A stretch of DNA of 64,000 bases from Dermatophagoides farinae (taxonomy: Eukaryota; Arthropoda; Arachnida; Sarcoptiformes; Pyroglyphidae): positions 4,965,001-5,029,000 of the forward strand of contig NC_134679.1 in the NCBI RefSeq assembly GCF_024713945.1, written 5' to 3'. The translations under genes were made by a program, and so were the position numbers. The notes beneath the pieces were generated by a model, which was not told the DNA's origin, did no database searches, and saw only the letters and a program-made list of their open reading frames with translations. The stretch's first letter is position 1, and every line of letters begins with the position of its first letter. This document shows, in pieces, positions 22,272 to 36,100 of the stretch.

Positions 22272-23259
22272 ATGACTGCTGTGATACCAAAAATTAGTAA
22301 ATTATCCCGGCGAGTAATACGAGTTTTAGGCTGCAATCCTGGACATTTCACGTTGCAAGGAACCAATACCTAGTATGTAAGCTCTACATTTAATACGAAT
22401 GATGACTATTTTTTGCTTATTATCTCGTAATTCAGTATTATTGGAACCGGACGTGATCGTCTGTTGATCGATTGTGGTGAGCCAGAAATTCCCGAATATA
22501 TACAAGTGCTCAAAAATGTTGTCAAAGAGAATAATATATTATTGACTAAAATTTTGCTCACACATTGGCATCCAGATCATGTTGGCGGTACGAAAAGCGT
22601 ACTCGATGAAGTGGCTCATAAAGGTTTGATTTTATGATTGATGATTAGTTACTGTCTTATAAATGACCATTAATTCCTTAGAATGTAAAGTCTTTAAATA
22701 TCCGAATCCTAATGCTGATGATTCCATTACCAAAGGCAAATATGAGCTCAATTATCTGGATGATGAAGACGAAATTCATGTTGAAGGTGCATCGCTCAAA
22801 GTATATTTCACACCTGGCCATGCTAAAGATCATCTTGTAGTCTTCCTTAAGGAAGAAAACAACCTTTTTTCTGGTGATAATATTCTTGGAGAAGGTTCGG
22901 CTGTTTTCGAAGACCTGGCTAGTTATCTACATTCATTACGTAAAATTTCTTCTTTGAAAGCAAATAAAATTTATCCATCACATGGTCCAGTCGTTAATGA
23001 TCCACAAAAGAAAGTTCATGAATATATTGAACATCGGGTGCGAAAAGAGGAACAAATCTTGGATGTATTAAGCAAAACATCGGATCGTTTCGTTTCGGTC
23101 GACGAAATTGTCAAGATAACCTATCCAAATCTAAAACCAGGTCTGGCTTTTGGTGCTCAATGGAACGTGCTGAATCATTTGGAAAAATTATACAATGAAA
23201 ATAGAGTGGAAAAACAAGAAGTGGAAGATGATATAGCCAAATTTCGGCTGAAAATTTAA
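22272..23259 (+). CDS. LACTB2: LACTB2, metallo-beta-lactamase-fold endoribonuclease
   Basis: Mitochondrial single-strand endoribonuclease of the metallo-beta-lactamase superfamily; 288 residues, the length of the human protein. Three exons: 22272-22372, 22436-22623 and 22682-23259, with introns of 63 and 58 bp (TA/GTATGT, TTCAG/TATT, AAAG/GTTTGA, CTTAG/AATG) in frame. Visible motifs: [17 protein letters not shown] near the start, the metal site THWHPDH (His77, His79, Asp81, His82), a further His in FTPGHAKDH, Asp in FSGDNILG and the terminal SHGPVV. The C-terminal helical region with [13 protein letters not shown] is the usual winged-helix tail. AATAAA lies at 23278-23283. It converges with the ABC transporter, stop codons 129 bp apart. 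Confidence 0.95.
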
Positions 23260-23388
23260 TTAAACCATTCATCAATTAATAAAATAAGAATTAGGAAACT
23301 ATTTTTTCAATGTTAATTTTTTGTAACAGAAATGGATAAATAGATTTGTAAAAAAAAACAAAATAACAGATTAAGGTTAAATAAACAA

Positions 23389-26300
23389 TTAATGTGCACA
23401 TTGAGCCGTGTACATTTGATAATAGATTCTTCTTCGTTCAATCAATTGATCATGTGTTCCTTGTTCGACTACACGACCGTTTTGTATAACAAGAATCCTA
23501 TCCACATCTCGGATGGTTGATAATCGATGAGCAATAACCAAACATGTTCTTCCTTTACGTGCTTCATCCAGTGCTTTCTGTACGGCTTTTTCGCTTTCCG
23601 AATCTAATGCACTTGTTGCTTCGTCAAGTAACAATATCTTCGGATCGCGTATCAATGCACGTGCTATAGCTATTCGTTGTTTTTGTCCACCACTTAATTG
23701 AGCACCTTTGTCGCCCACTGATGTATCATAACCTTTGGGTAATGATTGAATGAAATCATGAATATAGGCAGTTTGCGAGGCTCGAACAATTTCGGACTGG
23801 TCAACAAGACGAGAATTATCACCATAGGCAATGTTTTCTGCGATTGTTTTGTCAAATAGTACTGGCTCCTGTGAAACGATACCAATCTGTGATCGGAGCC
23901 AGGCAATATTAAGTTGATGAATATTGTGGTCATCGACAAACACGTCTCCGTGTTCGTAATCATAGAAACGTTCCAATATCTGCATACAAGTACTTTTTCC
24001 ACACCCAGATTCACCGACCAGAGCAACTGTTTCGCCTTGACAAACTTCAAATTCGATGCCTTTCAGCACACGAACTTGAAGACGACTTGGATAACGGAAT
24101 TCCACTTCTTTAAATGCCAGCTCTCCTTTACATTCATTAGGTTTATCGCCAAAAATAGAATTTACCACAATGGTCGGTATACGATCAAGTAAACGGAATA
24201 TGGCAATTGCAGCAATTTTGCCTTTCTGATAATCTGATGAAAAAGCCACAGATTGTCCAATCATATTCGTACCAAAAAGAACAGCTTCAGTACTTTTGAA
24301 AAGTTCAGAATAAGAAAGCTCATTCTGGATGATCAATCGACTTCCATAAAAAAGAGCAACAGAATAAGCAACATTGAAAGACATTTGAGTGAAGCCGAAC
24401 GTAAAACTTTTGATATGAGGTTCAAGACGAGATTTTCGGAAATCAACATCCAATGCAGTCTGATAATTGATCCAAAATGTCAATTCCAAATGCAAAGATG
24501 CTACGGTTCGAATGTTGGAAATGGCTTCGACGGCAATTTTGGTTGCTTCTTCTGATACTTTACGTTTGGATATGTTCATTCCCATGATAATTTTCATTTG
24601 AAAGTAGACAGAAATCAATATTACTGGTACGAAACACAACATTACAAGGCTTAGTTTCCAACAATAAAACATCGATATAACAATTCCGGCTGTTAATATT
24701 GATACGGTTTGAGCCATTACTGATAGACGAGAACCAGTTGCACCTTGTACAGCGGATGCATCACTAGAGAGTCGAGCACAAAGAGCCCCGGTCGTATTTT
24801 CTGGCTGATCAAACCAAGCCACTTCTTGTGAAAGAATGGCACGAAATACGTCGTTTCGCATACGATATGTTAGATTTTCCGAACTGATTCCATACAAATA
24901 TGATTGTAAAAATTGCAATATGCCCGAAATAATTCCCATGGCCAAAAAAATCAGAGCATATTTCAATACATGATCCAATATGTAATCAGGATCAGGAGCA
25001 GCAAGTACTCCAAGAACTTCACCAAAAATAAAAGAAAAAACTGGTATACTCAAACCAACGATAAATGAAAATATTGTAGCTGTGATCAAGTAGCAACGAT
25101 CGGGCATCACTGAACGAATCAATCGTCGCAGTGGTAAACTCTCCTGTTCCAAAGATTTCTCATCATTGTTTGGGCCATCTTCGTTTCCATGTGCACTCGA
25201 TATGGATGTTTGTACAGTATCGATAGATTTGCTTCTTTGGGCATATGCGATAGATCGTTTTCGAATTCCATCTTGCAACTGTCGTTGTTCTTGTTCTTCG
25301 TCTTGATTCTGTAATCTTGCCATATTGTAATAGATGCCTTTAGCGTCGATCAATTCTTGATGAGTACCAGATTCTTTGACTCGTCCCTGATCAAGAACAA
25401 GAATCTTATCGGCATTACGAATTGTCGACAATCGGTGAGCTACAATGAATGTGGTACGACCAATACTAGCGCGGTCCAATGCTGCCTGAACGATTTTTTC
25501 GCTTTCTGAATCCAACGCCGATGTCGATTCATCTAGCAACAGAATTTTCGGTCGTCTAATCAATGCTCGAGCTATGGCAATACGTTGCTTTTGTCCACCA
25601 GACAATTGAGCTCCTCGTTCACCAACCAATGTATTGAATTTGTCGGGTAGATTTTGTATGAAATCATAAGCGTTGGCTTCTTTCGCTGCCTGAACCACCT
25701 CCTCAAAATTGGCTTCCGGATGACCAAATGCAATATTTTTCTCGATAGAATAGCCAAACAAAACCGGTTCTTGTCCTACGACGCCGATTTGATCACGTAA
25801 CGAACCGACATTTAAATCTTTTATATCATGTCCATCGATCAATACTTGTCCTTTATTAGTATCATAAAAACGTTGAATCAATTGCATGATTGTTGACTTT
25901 CCATTGCCAGAAGAACCAGCGATTCCAATGGTTTGACCAGGTTCAGCATCCAAGTTTATACCATTTAAAATAGAAACTTCTGGGCGAGATGGATAATTAA
26001 AATGAACATTTCGAAATTGAACTCGACCACGAATCTGTACTCGTTTTCCTAACTGTGACAGTGAATCGATTTTTGGTTTTTGCTGAATGATTTGAAAAAT
26101 ATTGCCAAAAGCACCACAAGCTCTGCCAATGGCTTCAAAATATGGAGATGTTTGACCAAGACTAAATGCACCCATCAATACGTTGAAGAAAACGATCAGC
26201 ATATTACTAGCTTGATATTTTGGTGGCGTTTCACCATTCTTGATGGATCGTACAATCAAACGTGCACCGTACCAGAACGATAAGCCATACGATGAATAAA

Positions 26301-28277
26301 TGGCAAAATACATAATACCAAGACTGATACCAGTAAACATGCTACGACGGATTCCATTACGACGAGCAGGTTCAATGTTTTTATTGTATCGTTCAATTTC
26401 TTTTTGTTGTCCACCAAACGCATGCACAGTTCTATCAAATTTAGAACGATATTGTTTTAATAAAATAAAAGATGCTATCATCATGGTTTACCTGATCAAA
26501 TTAAACACTTCTTCAGCAATTGCACCGGCTTTACCGTAAGCATTCGATTCACTAGCTGCAAATTTTACTTGAACCTATGAAAAAATAAAGTGATATATAT
26601 TTTAAATAAAATCTAAATGAAATAATTGCAAAAATTAAGCAACCTTTCCGATAACAGCAAAAGCAATGCCAAGTACTGGCATAATGGACATTGTGACCAA
26701 AGTTAATTCCCAACCATGATAGAATGCAATGCAGATTGAAAAAATTAACGTTGAAAACGACATGATGGTAAGGGCGACTTTGTCGCCCATACCTTGTTGC
26801 ACTAAATTCAAATCACTATGAAAAAAAAACACGAATAAATGAGAATAAAAATAAAACAACTTGAAACATACTTGGTCAATTTTGAAGCAAAATCACCCGA
26901 TGCTTTCGTATCGAACCAGGCGATATCTTGATGGATTATTGATCTAAAGAATAATAATTTGATTCGATATACTTGATTACGTGCGGCTTGTTCCCAAAGG
27001 CCTAAAGCGAAATAATCAAGAATACCAAAACCGATTGCAATGAGTGCCATATAGAGAGCGTAAAGGCCGGAATCGGTACGAAAATTATCAACATATAGAG
27101 TTCCATTATGAAATATCGAATCATTGAATATGTTGACAATATGTTCAACACTGAGGCCAGTTCGTGAACGTAGTTGATCAAAATCGCTTTTATCATCAAA
27201 ACTATTGTAGTATGCGGCCGTCAAATTATAAAACTCATCAACATTATTGATGTTTGTTAAATTTTGTTCATAAAAAGTATCATATCCAGGTGGTTTGTTG
27301 GTGGCAAATTGATGAAATATATCATATTCAACAAATATATCGGTTAAATGGCCCATAACCAGAATAATGGATGGAAAACCAAGGCCAAGACTAAAGGCGA
27401 AAAAAATTCCGCAACCAATGAATATTTTATCCAATGTCGATGCATAACGAAACTATAATGTGAAACAAGATAAAGAAAAATTTATTTTCATTTTTTAAAA
27501 TAATTTTTTATCATTTGATTTTTTTTTTTGTATACAATCGCAAATCTTGATCACAAAAAAAATCAATCAAATAAACCTATGAGCTTAGATTGATGGTGAT
27601 GACAGCGATAAGAAACAAGCATGATTATCACCTTTTTTTTATTAGAAAATAAAAAACATCAAAGCATTTAATCCGACTTGTTTAACACATACAGACTTAT
27701 GGTCAAAAAATATTGAAATGTAAAAAGTACTAACAAAAAAATGTACTGAATGATTTTTTTTTTTGTTGTTCTTAAATCAAAATTGTTGAGAGAACATAAA
27801 AATCAAATGATTTACAAGGTCATTTATTATATATATGATATGATGATTATGATAATGATAATTACCAATTTAAAAAATGAAACTGATTTAACTTGGTCAT
27901 CCTTATTCTTTTTTTCTTTATCATCTTTAACAACCATCACTAACGTATTGTTTTCATTTTTTTCGGTTTTAGTTGGTGGATCAAGATTGCTGAATTTTTT
28001 TGGAAAAAAAAATTTTAATTCAATTAATTCTGTTTATAGAAAAGATTTTTTTTTTGAATCAATCAAATTACCTATCAAGTTGTATAACATTTTTGTCATT
28101 TTGTTGGTCATTTGTATGATTTCTATTGTTGGATTGATGATTATCTTTTAAATCGATTGATTGAAAAGAAGACATTGATTCTGTTCGTTCATTACTATCG
28201 ATGGGTGGTGCTGGTGGTGGATTCGATGGTGGTGTATCACTATCATCACCAGTACCAGTATTATTGTTCAATACCAT
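23389..28277 (-). CDS. ABCB-type full ABC transporter (P-glycoprotein family)
   Basis: Complete TMD-NBD-TMD-NBD exporter of 1402 residues. Six exons: 28277-28072, 27989-27866, 27452-26872, 26815-26644, 26574-26492 and 26431-23389, summing to 4209 bp in frame. The Pro/Asn-rich N-terminus precedes SFFKLFRYASTLDK, the usual P-gp entry to TM1. The first extracellular loop is long with several N-x-T/S sites. NBD1: Walker A GSSGNGKST (561-569), signature LSGGQ (665-669), Walker B with catalytic Glu690. NBD2: Walker A GESGCGKST (1195-1203), LSGGQ (1301-1305), Glu1326. All ATP-site residues are present in both halves, so active drug or lipid export is expected. Subfamily B1-like is an inference from order and linker; the substrate is unknown. 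In mites, P-gp is often discussed for acaricide tolerance. Confidence 0.95.
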
Positions 28278-29360
28278 GACTGGTCAACAATTTTTTTTTT
28301 ATATGTTGACCAACAAATAAAAAAAAACAAATGAGACAGCACAATAATATAATGTAATTATATATTGTTTTTTAAGGTACAATGACGCGAATAAATATCA
28401 ATTAAAATCAATGATGATGATAATTTGTCAATGATGAAACAACAACGATTAATATTGAAATGATAGAGTGATGTATTACACTGGATGGTGAAAAAAAAAA
28501 TAGTAAATGACAAATATAATGGCAATAATTTTAAAAAATTATTAAAACCATACAATTAAATTTTTTTTTTGTCTTTTGTTATCAACTGGCAAGATGTGCA
28601 CTTGATATATATATGCATTATAATTCTAATTCTAATAATAATATATGATCGATATATTGTAATTGTCATATGGCTGATACTAAGAGAAACGTATATAGAT
28701 CACAATTGTCATTATCTCATATTGGCTAAATGTATAATGAACGGTATGAGAGAAAATGAAAGGCTTTGTTTTTTTTTCTGGTAACATTCAGGATTGTAAT
28801 GATAATTATTATTATGATTATGATTATGATGATAGCAGGCTGTTGATAATGTAACTATGCAATCAAATAAAATGATGGTATATAGGAGGAATTTTTTTCT
28901 TTTTGCGATCGATCGATGCGGTTACCAATGGTGGCAGTGAAACATTGATTCTTTTTGGTCGATCCAATAAAGTACATTGAGAAACAAAAAAAAAATTTAC
29001 ATTATGACAAAAACATAGTTGTGAAATCTGATTGTAAAAAATAGTATGATGAATATTGTAAATGGAATATATATAGAGGTGACAAAAAACAATACAATGA
29101 ACAACCACCATTTAAAATTTGCATTGATGATGATATGTGATCGACAAACAATGATTGTTTTATTACCTTATGCCAAAACAATCAATCGTAAAAAAGGGGA
29201 AAAGGGAAAAGGAATTTAGCAAACATAATAAACACACATGCATGCATATAATATAAATTAATACGTTCTATGTGAATGGATATTAAAGTCACATGTTTTT
29301 TTTATTGAAATTCATTTTCATTCATATTTTTGAAAAATTTGAAAAACAATAACAACAACA
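28278..29360. other. divergent intergenic region between the ABC transporter and MRPS28
   Basis: 1.1 kb with no supportable gene. Contains poly-T and poly-A runs, (AT)-rich blocks and a short GATCGATCG stretch at 28907-28915. It should carry both promoters. Confidence 0.5.
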
Positions 29361-29920
29361 ATGTTTCGACCGATTTTTAGAGTAAATTTTCTAATTCGAA
29401 AAAATTTTACCATACGAAATTCTTCCCTGATATTAAGCAATAGATGGATAGGTACATCATTAGCTATCAAATGGAATAAAAGCAATAATGAACAACAGTC
29501 CAAATCATATCAGCATCATGCAACATTTGCAACACTATTTCGTGATTCTCCTTACTGTCAACTTGGATTACCTGAAGAAAAAATTGTCATCGGTGAAATC
29601 GTTCAAATTGTTGATGATGATATCTACATTGATTTTGGCTTTAAATTTTTGGCCGTTTGTCGTCGTCCTAAACAGAATTCTGTGTAAATATTCTTTCCTT
29701 TGACTTTATTTATATTCGATTGATGATGAATTATTCTTTCTGTAGATTGTATGCCCGTGGAGCTAAAGTCAAAGTTCGCATCAATGATTTAGAATTGAGT
29801 GATCGTTTTCTTGGATCAACACAGGACATGACATTGTTGGAAGCTGATGTCACATTGTTGGGTTTACATTCGAGTCCAATCAAAATTACTACCCCCTCTT
29901 TGAGATCCGGTACCACCTAA
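29361..29920 (+). CDS. MRPS28: mitochondrial small ribosomal subunit protein MRPS28 (bS1m)
   Basis: Component of the mitoribosomal small subunit. 165 residues from two exons, 29361-29683 and 29746-29920, with a 62-bp intron (TCTGT/GTAAAT; CTGTAG/ATTG). The basic N-terminus ([16 protein letters not shown]) is a likely import sequence. Family landmarks are [40 protein letters not shown] and [16 protein letters not shown] followed by [11 protein letters not shown]. The first poly(A) signal, AATAAA at 29925-29930, begins four bases after the stop codon; another is at 29955-29960. Slightly shorter than the human protein (187). Confidence 0.9.
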
Positions 29921-30189
29921 TATGAATAAAAATTATAGACTTGAGGAATGTTCAAATAAACTTTTGTAATTATTTTAATCATCGCAATTAATTATAACCA
30001 TCATTAAAATATAGATTTGAAAATTGTGATATTTTGAAACGTCTTGTATGAACGGTTAAATTGTTTTGTTTTGTTTTGTTTTGATTGATTGCTGTTGCGC
30101 TTTCACTTTCAATTTATGTTTTGAGTCGACAAAATAAAATTCGTTCCTAAATTCTTCACGGATCAAAATCGAATTCCAAATTCAAAATC

Positions 30190-33100
30190 ATGTCTTCATC
30201 GAATGATCAACATTTTGACGTTAATGATAAACTTGGGCAAAGATCAATGAAATTCGACCAGAATCAAAATCCAGTGAATAACGGATCGTCAAATTTTTCA
30301 AGCGATGAAGATGGTAGCAATGAAAATGGTTTTGTTAATTTAAACAATTTGAATAAAACTGCGACTAAAAGCCAAGCTTCATTGCCAAAAAGTGATGGAG
30401 CAGATTCTGTTCGAAAATTCAACGAATCAATGCATTCATTAAATCTATGGATCTGGCAATGTCAAACATGGATTTATTTCCATGGAGCATATCATGCTCG
30501 TATTCAACAACAACATCAACAAATTCCACAGTCGAGAACGACCAATTTTGGTAATCAACAATCGACAACAATGGCTTCGACATCTAATCAAGGTGTTTAT
30601 ATTTTATAGATTTGTTTTTTTTAATCACAATTCCTTACACTAGATGGTGTTTAAAATGCCATTTATTTTTTTAAATGCCAAAAAAAAAAATTTAATTTTA
30701 AAATCTCCATCGAATTTTGTTTGTTTTTGTTGTCCATAGTTTTTTCACAATTCGATTTTGATTAATTTTTTTGTGTGCGTTACACTGGATTCGTTCTCCA
30801 ATTTTTTTTTTATCTCAGTTGAATTGAAATTACTCATTTTCTTTGGAACACACAGAACGAATGGTCTAAATGAAATTGTTTTCTTTATATCTGTTGTAAC
30901 GTTTATATTTCGTCATTGTTTGGTTCCTGTGTGTGTGTGTTTATTTAGCTGTTACAATTCCTTGTACAATCGTATTTTTTATTTATCTAAAGAGGTGTGT
31001 GTGTGTCACAACCCCTTATTTTCAGAAACAATACGGTAGTTGTTTCTCTATCTTTTACATTATAGAATATAAAAACATAGAATTTCTACGGAACAAACAA
31101 ACAAACAAACAAACAAAAATCCAATAGCCAAACTGAAAGACACATTGAGTACATTTTGGAACTGATAGTAAATTATTATTGTCTTCATTTATATATGATG
31201 ATGATAATGATAATGTGTTTTTATTTTTTGTTCCAGATTAATATGTGTGTGACTTTTAATTTTCCAAATCGTCCATCATAGTGAAAAAAAAACTCGCCCA
31301 TCACCATTAATTCTTCATTCATTCGTAATCTTGGTCAATTTTTTTTTTTGTTTTGTTTTTGTTTCTCATTGATTCATATGATGATGATGATGATAGGATA
31401 TGCTTTCTGTCACATCACGAATGGCAATCATTCATTCATTTAGTAATTAATTGTCTTCAAATTGAGCCCTTAATGAATGATTTCATCATAACTGCCGTGT
31501 TCTTTTTCTTTTGGTACATTACGATTCTATGGTTTTTTTTCATTATTCGAACAAATTGATTGAATAGGGAATGAATGAAAAAAAAATCACAGGACAAAAA
31601 CTCTTATAGAAATAGGAAATTTTTCATTTCTGATTTTTTTTTCTGAATCAAATGGAAAAGCCAAAAAAAAAACTTGAAAACTTGGCTTATCTTTTTTTTG
31701 GTTTGGTTGTTGTTGTTTTTTTTTTTTTTTTTTTTTGTTGGTTGTTGTATACCATTCTTATCGGTATATTCTAATCTCAATCTTTGGTTTGGTTCGTTTG
31801 GTTTGTGTATGTGTGTGTGTGTGTGTGGTATGTAACGAATTATAGCAACGACAAAGAGATAAAGACGTTTTTGGAACACACCAAAAAAAATTTTTTTTTT
31901 TTGGTGGATTTTTTTCCTTCTCTGCTGTGATGACGACAAAAAAAACCATCATTTGTTCACTGTAAATATCAAATATTTTTGTGACAAAAATTCTGAACAT
32001 TCAGAACCCCATCTCTTTCTCTACACTACATAAATAGCGGAAACGAACGAGTCTATAGATTTAAAAGCTGATTATTCAGGCGTTTTTTTTTGCTCATCAT
32101 TTTTTTCCTTCATTTAAATGTTGATGGTGGTTGTCTCGGTACAAACAACAAATTTATTCTAATCCATCGAAATAATAATTTGAATTTTAGCTTTTCCATG
32201 TAATTTTTTTTTTTTTTTTTGGTACAAAACAAAAAATGAATAAAGAATTGAATGTAAATTAACTCCCAATAGACAAATGGTGGTGGTGGGCATAAAATTG
32301 GGATGAAAGCGAATCGAGTGGTCAAATTTCAAAAAACGTCAAAATATTCCATGATCACAAATGATTACAATAGTATAGCGTGTGTGTGTGTGTGTGTATG
32401 TTATACCTATGAAATAAAAATGGTTGAAACTCTATCCGATATATGCATGTAATATTTTGAATATAGATCGGATACCAATCTTTTATTCAATGTATAACGG
32501 TAATTGGATGGAATTCTCATCTATGTGAACACCTTTGCTTTTTTTTCTTCTAAGCAATAATGGAAAAAAAAAAGACAATCATCCAATAATTTTTTAGTTG
32601 ATGAGAGATGCCAGCCAGGAAAAATTTTTTCAGTTCATCGTTCATCTATAAAATTTGAGTAGAAGAATATTTTTTTTCGGGAGAAAAAAAACTATCATTT
32701 TTTTTGTTGTTCACTATTTGACCATCATCATCATCAGTGCATTTACCAGAATCATTGTTTTTTTTTATTACACATCACACAGAAAGAAAAAAAACGGTAA
32801 CAAACAGTCGGTGGTATTATTATTGTTGGCTGACTGGCTAGTTTACTTGTTCAAATTCATCATCGATCATTTTGTCTGCCAACTACATTCACAACACACA
32901 TCGTCAAAATCGAGTCCAATAACAATAATCATACGGATGTGTGGTAATATCCATAGAGAATATTCTGTGTTGTGTGTGTGTGTGTGTATGTTTGCCAATA
33001 GAATCTATTTCTCTGCATTCAATTGTTATTTTATTTTTTATTTATCCATCTTCTGGTATTTTTTTTCCTGTGATGATTTATTATTTTTATTTACAATATT

Positions 33101-36100
33101 TTTTTTTTTTTTGGTTCAATATATCAGAATACACACATACACACGCACACACAAACAGAGAATATTATTCTGTTGGTCAAACACTTTTTTTTAAAAAAAA
33201 AGCAGTTCCATCAGTTTTGTATGAATGTGTTGACCATTTTTTTAAAAAATGTTTTGAATGCTTTGAAAAACGATAAATAAAATACGATAGGATAGGATAA
33301 TCACAACATAATCATTGTTCATCATCATCATTTTCTTAAAGTTTTTTTCTTTAAGAATTTCAACCCAATATTTCTATTACTTTTTGGGTTATTTTTGATT
33401 TGTCATCTTTTAGACAAATTTTTTTTCTTTTTTTTTGATTCTATGACCAAACACACTATTCTTTTGTTCGAATGTGGCCACAACAACACATTACAAATAT
33501 AGAAGGATTCTATAGATGATGACAGTTATTAATTGCAAAAACTGTCCAACCCTAGAAAAAAGAGCAAGACCAAAAAAAAAACCCAAAAGTTTGAGTTTGA
33601 GAGTAATAGAAGATATGACATTAGTGATTGGTGAATGAACCAAATATGACCGATCGGTTTATGACGTGCATTTATTTTGGAATTTTTTTTTCAATTTTTT
33701 GTTGTTGTTGTTGTTGTTTTTGGCAAGTTTTTTTTTTGGTGTTTAATATAGATTTTTGTTTTTTTGTTGCAAAAACTGATGATAATAACTATGTTGTGGT
33801 TTATTTTTCCAGATAACGATAGTGGCAACTAAAATTTGTTCAATTCATTTTTTTTCTCTCTACATTCAGGAACTATATCTCTACATTTTTTTTGTATGAA
33901 GAGAAGAACATACACGACCACCCCCCAATTAATTGTCAGGTATAGCACACACACACACACAAATGCTAATCAATCAGTCATAAAAAAGAGAAAATTTTTA
34001 TTTTCATTTCATCTCAGATCAATATATAGAAAATAACCAGGAAAAAAAGTTTTAGGAATCCTGGTCCTTTTGTTGTTGCTGTTGTTGTTGTTTTTGTTTG
34101 TATTTTTCCATTGAAAATCTTTCCATTTCAATTCCAATAATTGTTTCCAATTCTTCATTGAATTCTTTATGGATATCGTTCAACATTGTCGATAATAATG
34201 TAATTTGATCGATCATATCGAATATATCATCAGGCTTTTGATCGGCTATAGTACGTAAAGTATATGATGTCAACTCTTTTCCTTCCATCGGTTGGTTTTT
34301 AGTTTTTTTTTTTTTTTGACTAAAGTAAACACAGTCTTGTCAAGTCAACAAGAAAAAAAATACTAAAAAGTGAATTCGTTGAAATAAACACAAATCAAAA
34401 TGTTAAAAATATAAAACAGTAATTTTTTTCATGTTCGATATTCGAATTTTTTTCCATTTGAAACTTTTTTTTTGTATATCAATCAATCGTTATAATTGTA
34501 ATTCGATTAGTATAGTTTATTATTTAGGTCATGTTGTCAACAGAGCCACACACACACATAGTATATTTGGATTCTATTAATTTGTAATTTAGCCTAGAAT
34601 ATCATATATTTGAAACTTTTGATGTTTTTTTTATCAGATTTTTTTTCTATCTTATTCTTTATCATCACAGAATATTTCATTTTTCGAATCCAAAATTATT
34701 CGAGTGTAAATATATTTCATTTTTTGTATGATGGTCGGGTCGACTTTGTCGAACCGGTCCTTCTGGTGGGTGGTGTTTGTGGCACGATTGAAATAGTTTT
34801 CGAAATTATTTTTCATTCTCAGGAATTTGTTGGCCAAATATATATTAACTGTATTATAGAATAAAAAACGGGATAATTTAGCTAATTACCCATCATTATC
34901 ATCAACATTGTAATCATCATCGATTTTAATGTTTTGCAATGAATACTAAATGATTTTGTAGTAAAAAAAAAATCTAAATGAAATAAAAAAAACGAATATT
35001 TGCTGGTAATGACCAGAATTTTTTTTTTTGTTCTTTTCGCTAAATGAATAAACTGACACATCACATTTAGTTATTTGAAAAAAAATAAAGGGTAATTGTC
35101 GTCAGCACATGTGTAGATATAAATATCATTACCATGTTCTGGACTATGACTATAAACGATCGAACGATTCATGATGATGATTATGAGGGAGAAAGAGTGA
35201 AAAAAAAGTAACTGATAAACGATGTACACATCGTACCATTTGGTCGCTTTTTGTTGTTTTCATTGCTTGCCTTAATCATCATCGATTATGTCGGCGTCGT
35301 TCATTCCAATAATCGAAAAATAAAAAACCAAAAAAAAAAAAATCCTACCGTTTTTAAACGTTTTTTTTCTCCTTTCTGATTATTCTGATCAATTATGTAA
35401 CACTGATGATGTTTTTTTTTATTTCTCCTAATCATCATCATCATCTAGTTTATTGTTGTTGCCACTGAAGATTGATCCATAGATATATTTTGTGTTGAAA
35501 ATGAAAACAAACAAACAAACAAAAAAAAATTCATAATGAAAGTCTGAAGATGTTTGGTATTTTATTTTCATCAAGTATTTTAGAAGCAAACAAGTCAGTT
35601 TTTCGTGTTAATGGATTCAATATATTCGAATCCAAAAAAAGACACATTAATTCTATGTGTTTCTTTTCTGTTTTTTTTAAATATATACACATGCCATTGG
35701 ATAATGGTTTTGCCTGAATTTTGTTGTTGTTGTTGTTGTTGTTGTATGTTTATTTATGGATATTACCATTACCATCATTATAGATATAATGATAATGATG
35801 ATATAGATGTGATGATTCTGTATAATCGATTGATTGCCAATGATTAAATTGATTAACACTACGACGATTGATCGTTGACATTTAACGACGGTTTTTCCTT
35901 CTCATTGGATGTTTGAATTTCAATTTTTCAATAAAAAATCAGAGAAAAAAAAACAACAAGTTTCACTCACCCATACAATTATGATTACCGAATTTGACCA
36001 TTATTTCATTGGCCAAATTGCAAAATAAAAATGAATAAATAAATAATATGCATCATTGAACAAATCCTCCAAATTCAAAGTCGATTTTAAATTTTACTTT

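Noticed and set aside
27750-28151. 133-codon open frame on the + strand opposite the ABC transporter's first exons
   Set aside because: It overlaps antisense the two N-terminal exons and first introns of the transporter, whose phases and sequence fit the P-gp family.
32655-33276. Overlapping 179- and 111-codon frames on the + strand in the FAM8A1 intron
   Set aside because: Rich in Phe, Ile and CVCV stretches from poly(T) and (TG)n; low-complexity translation, not a gene.
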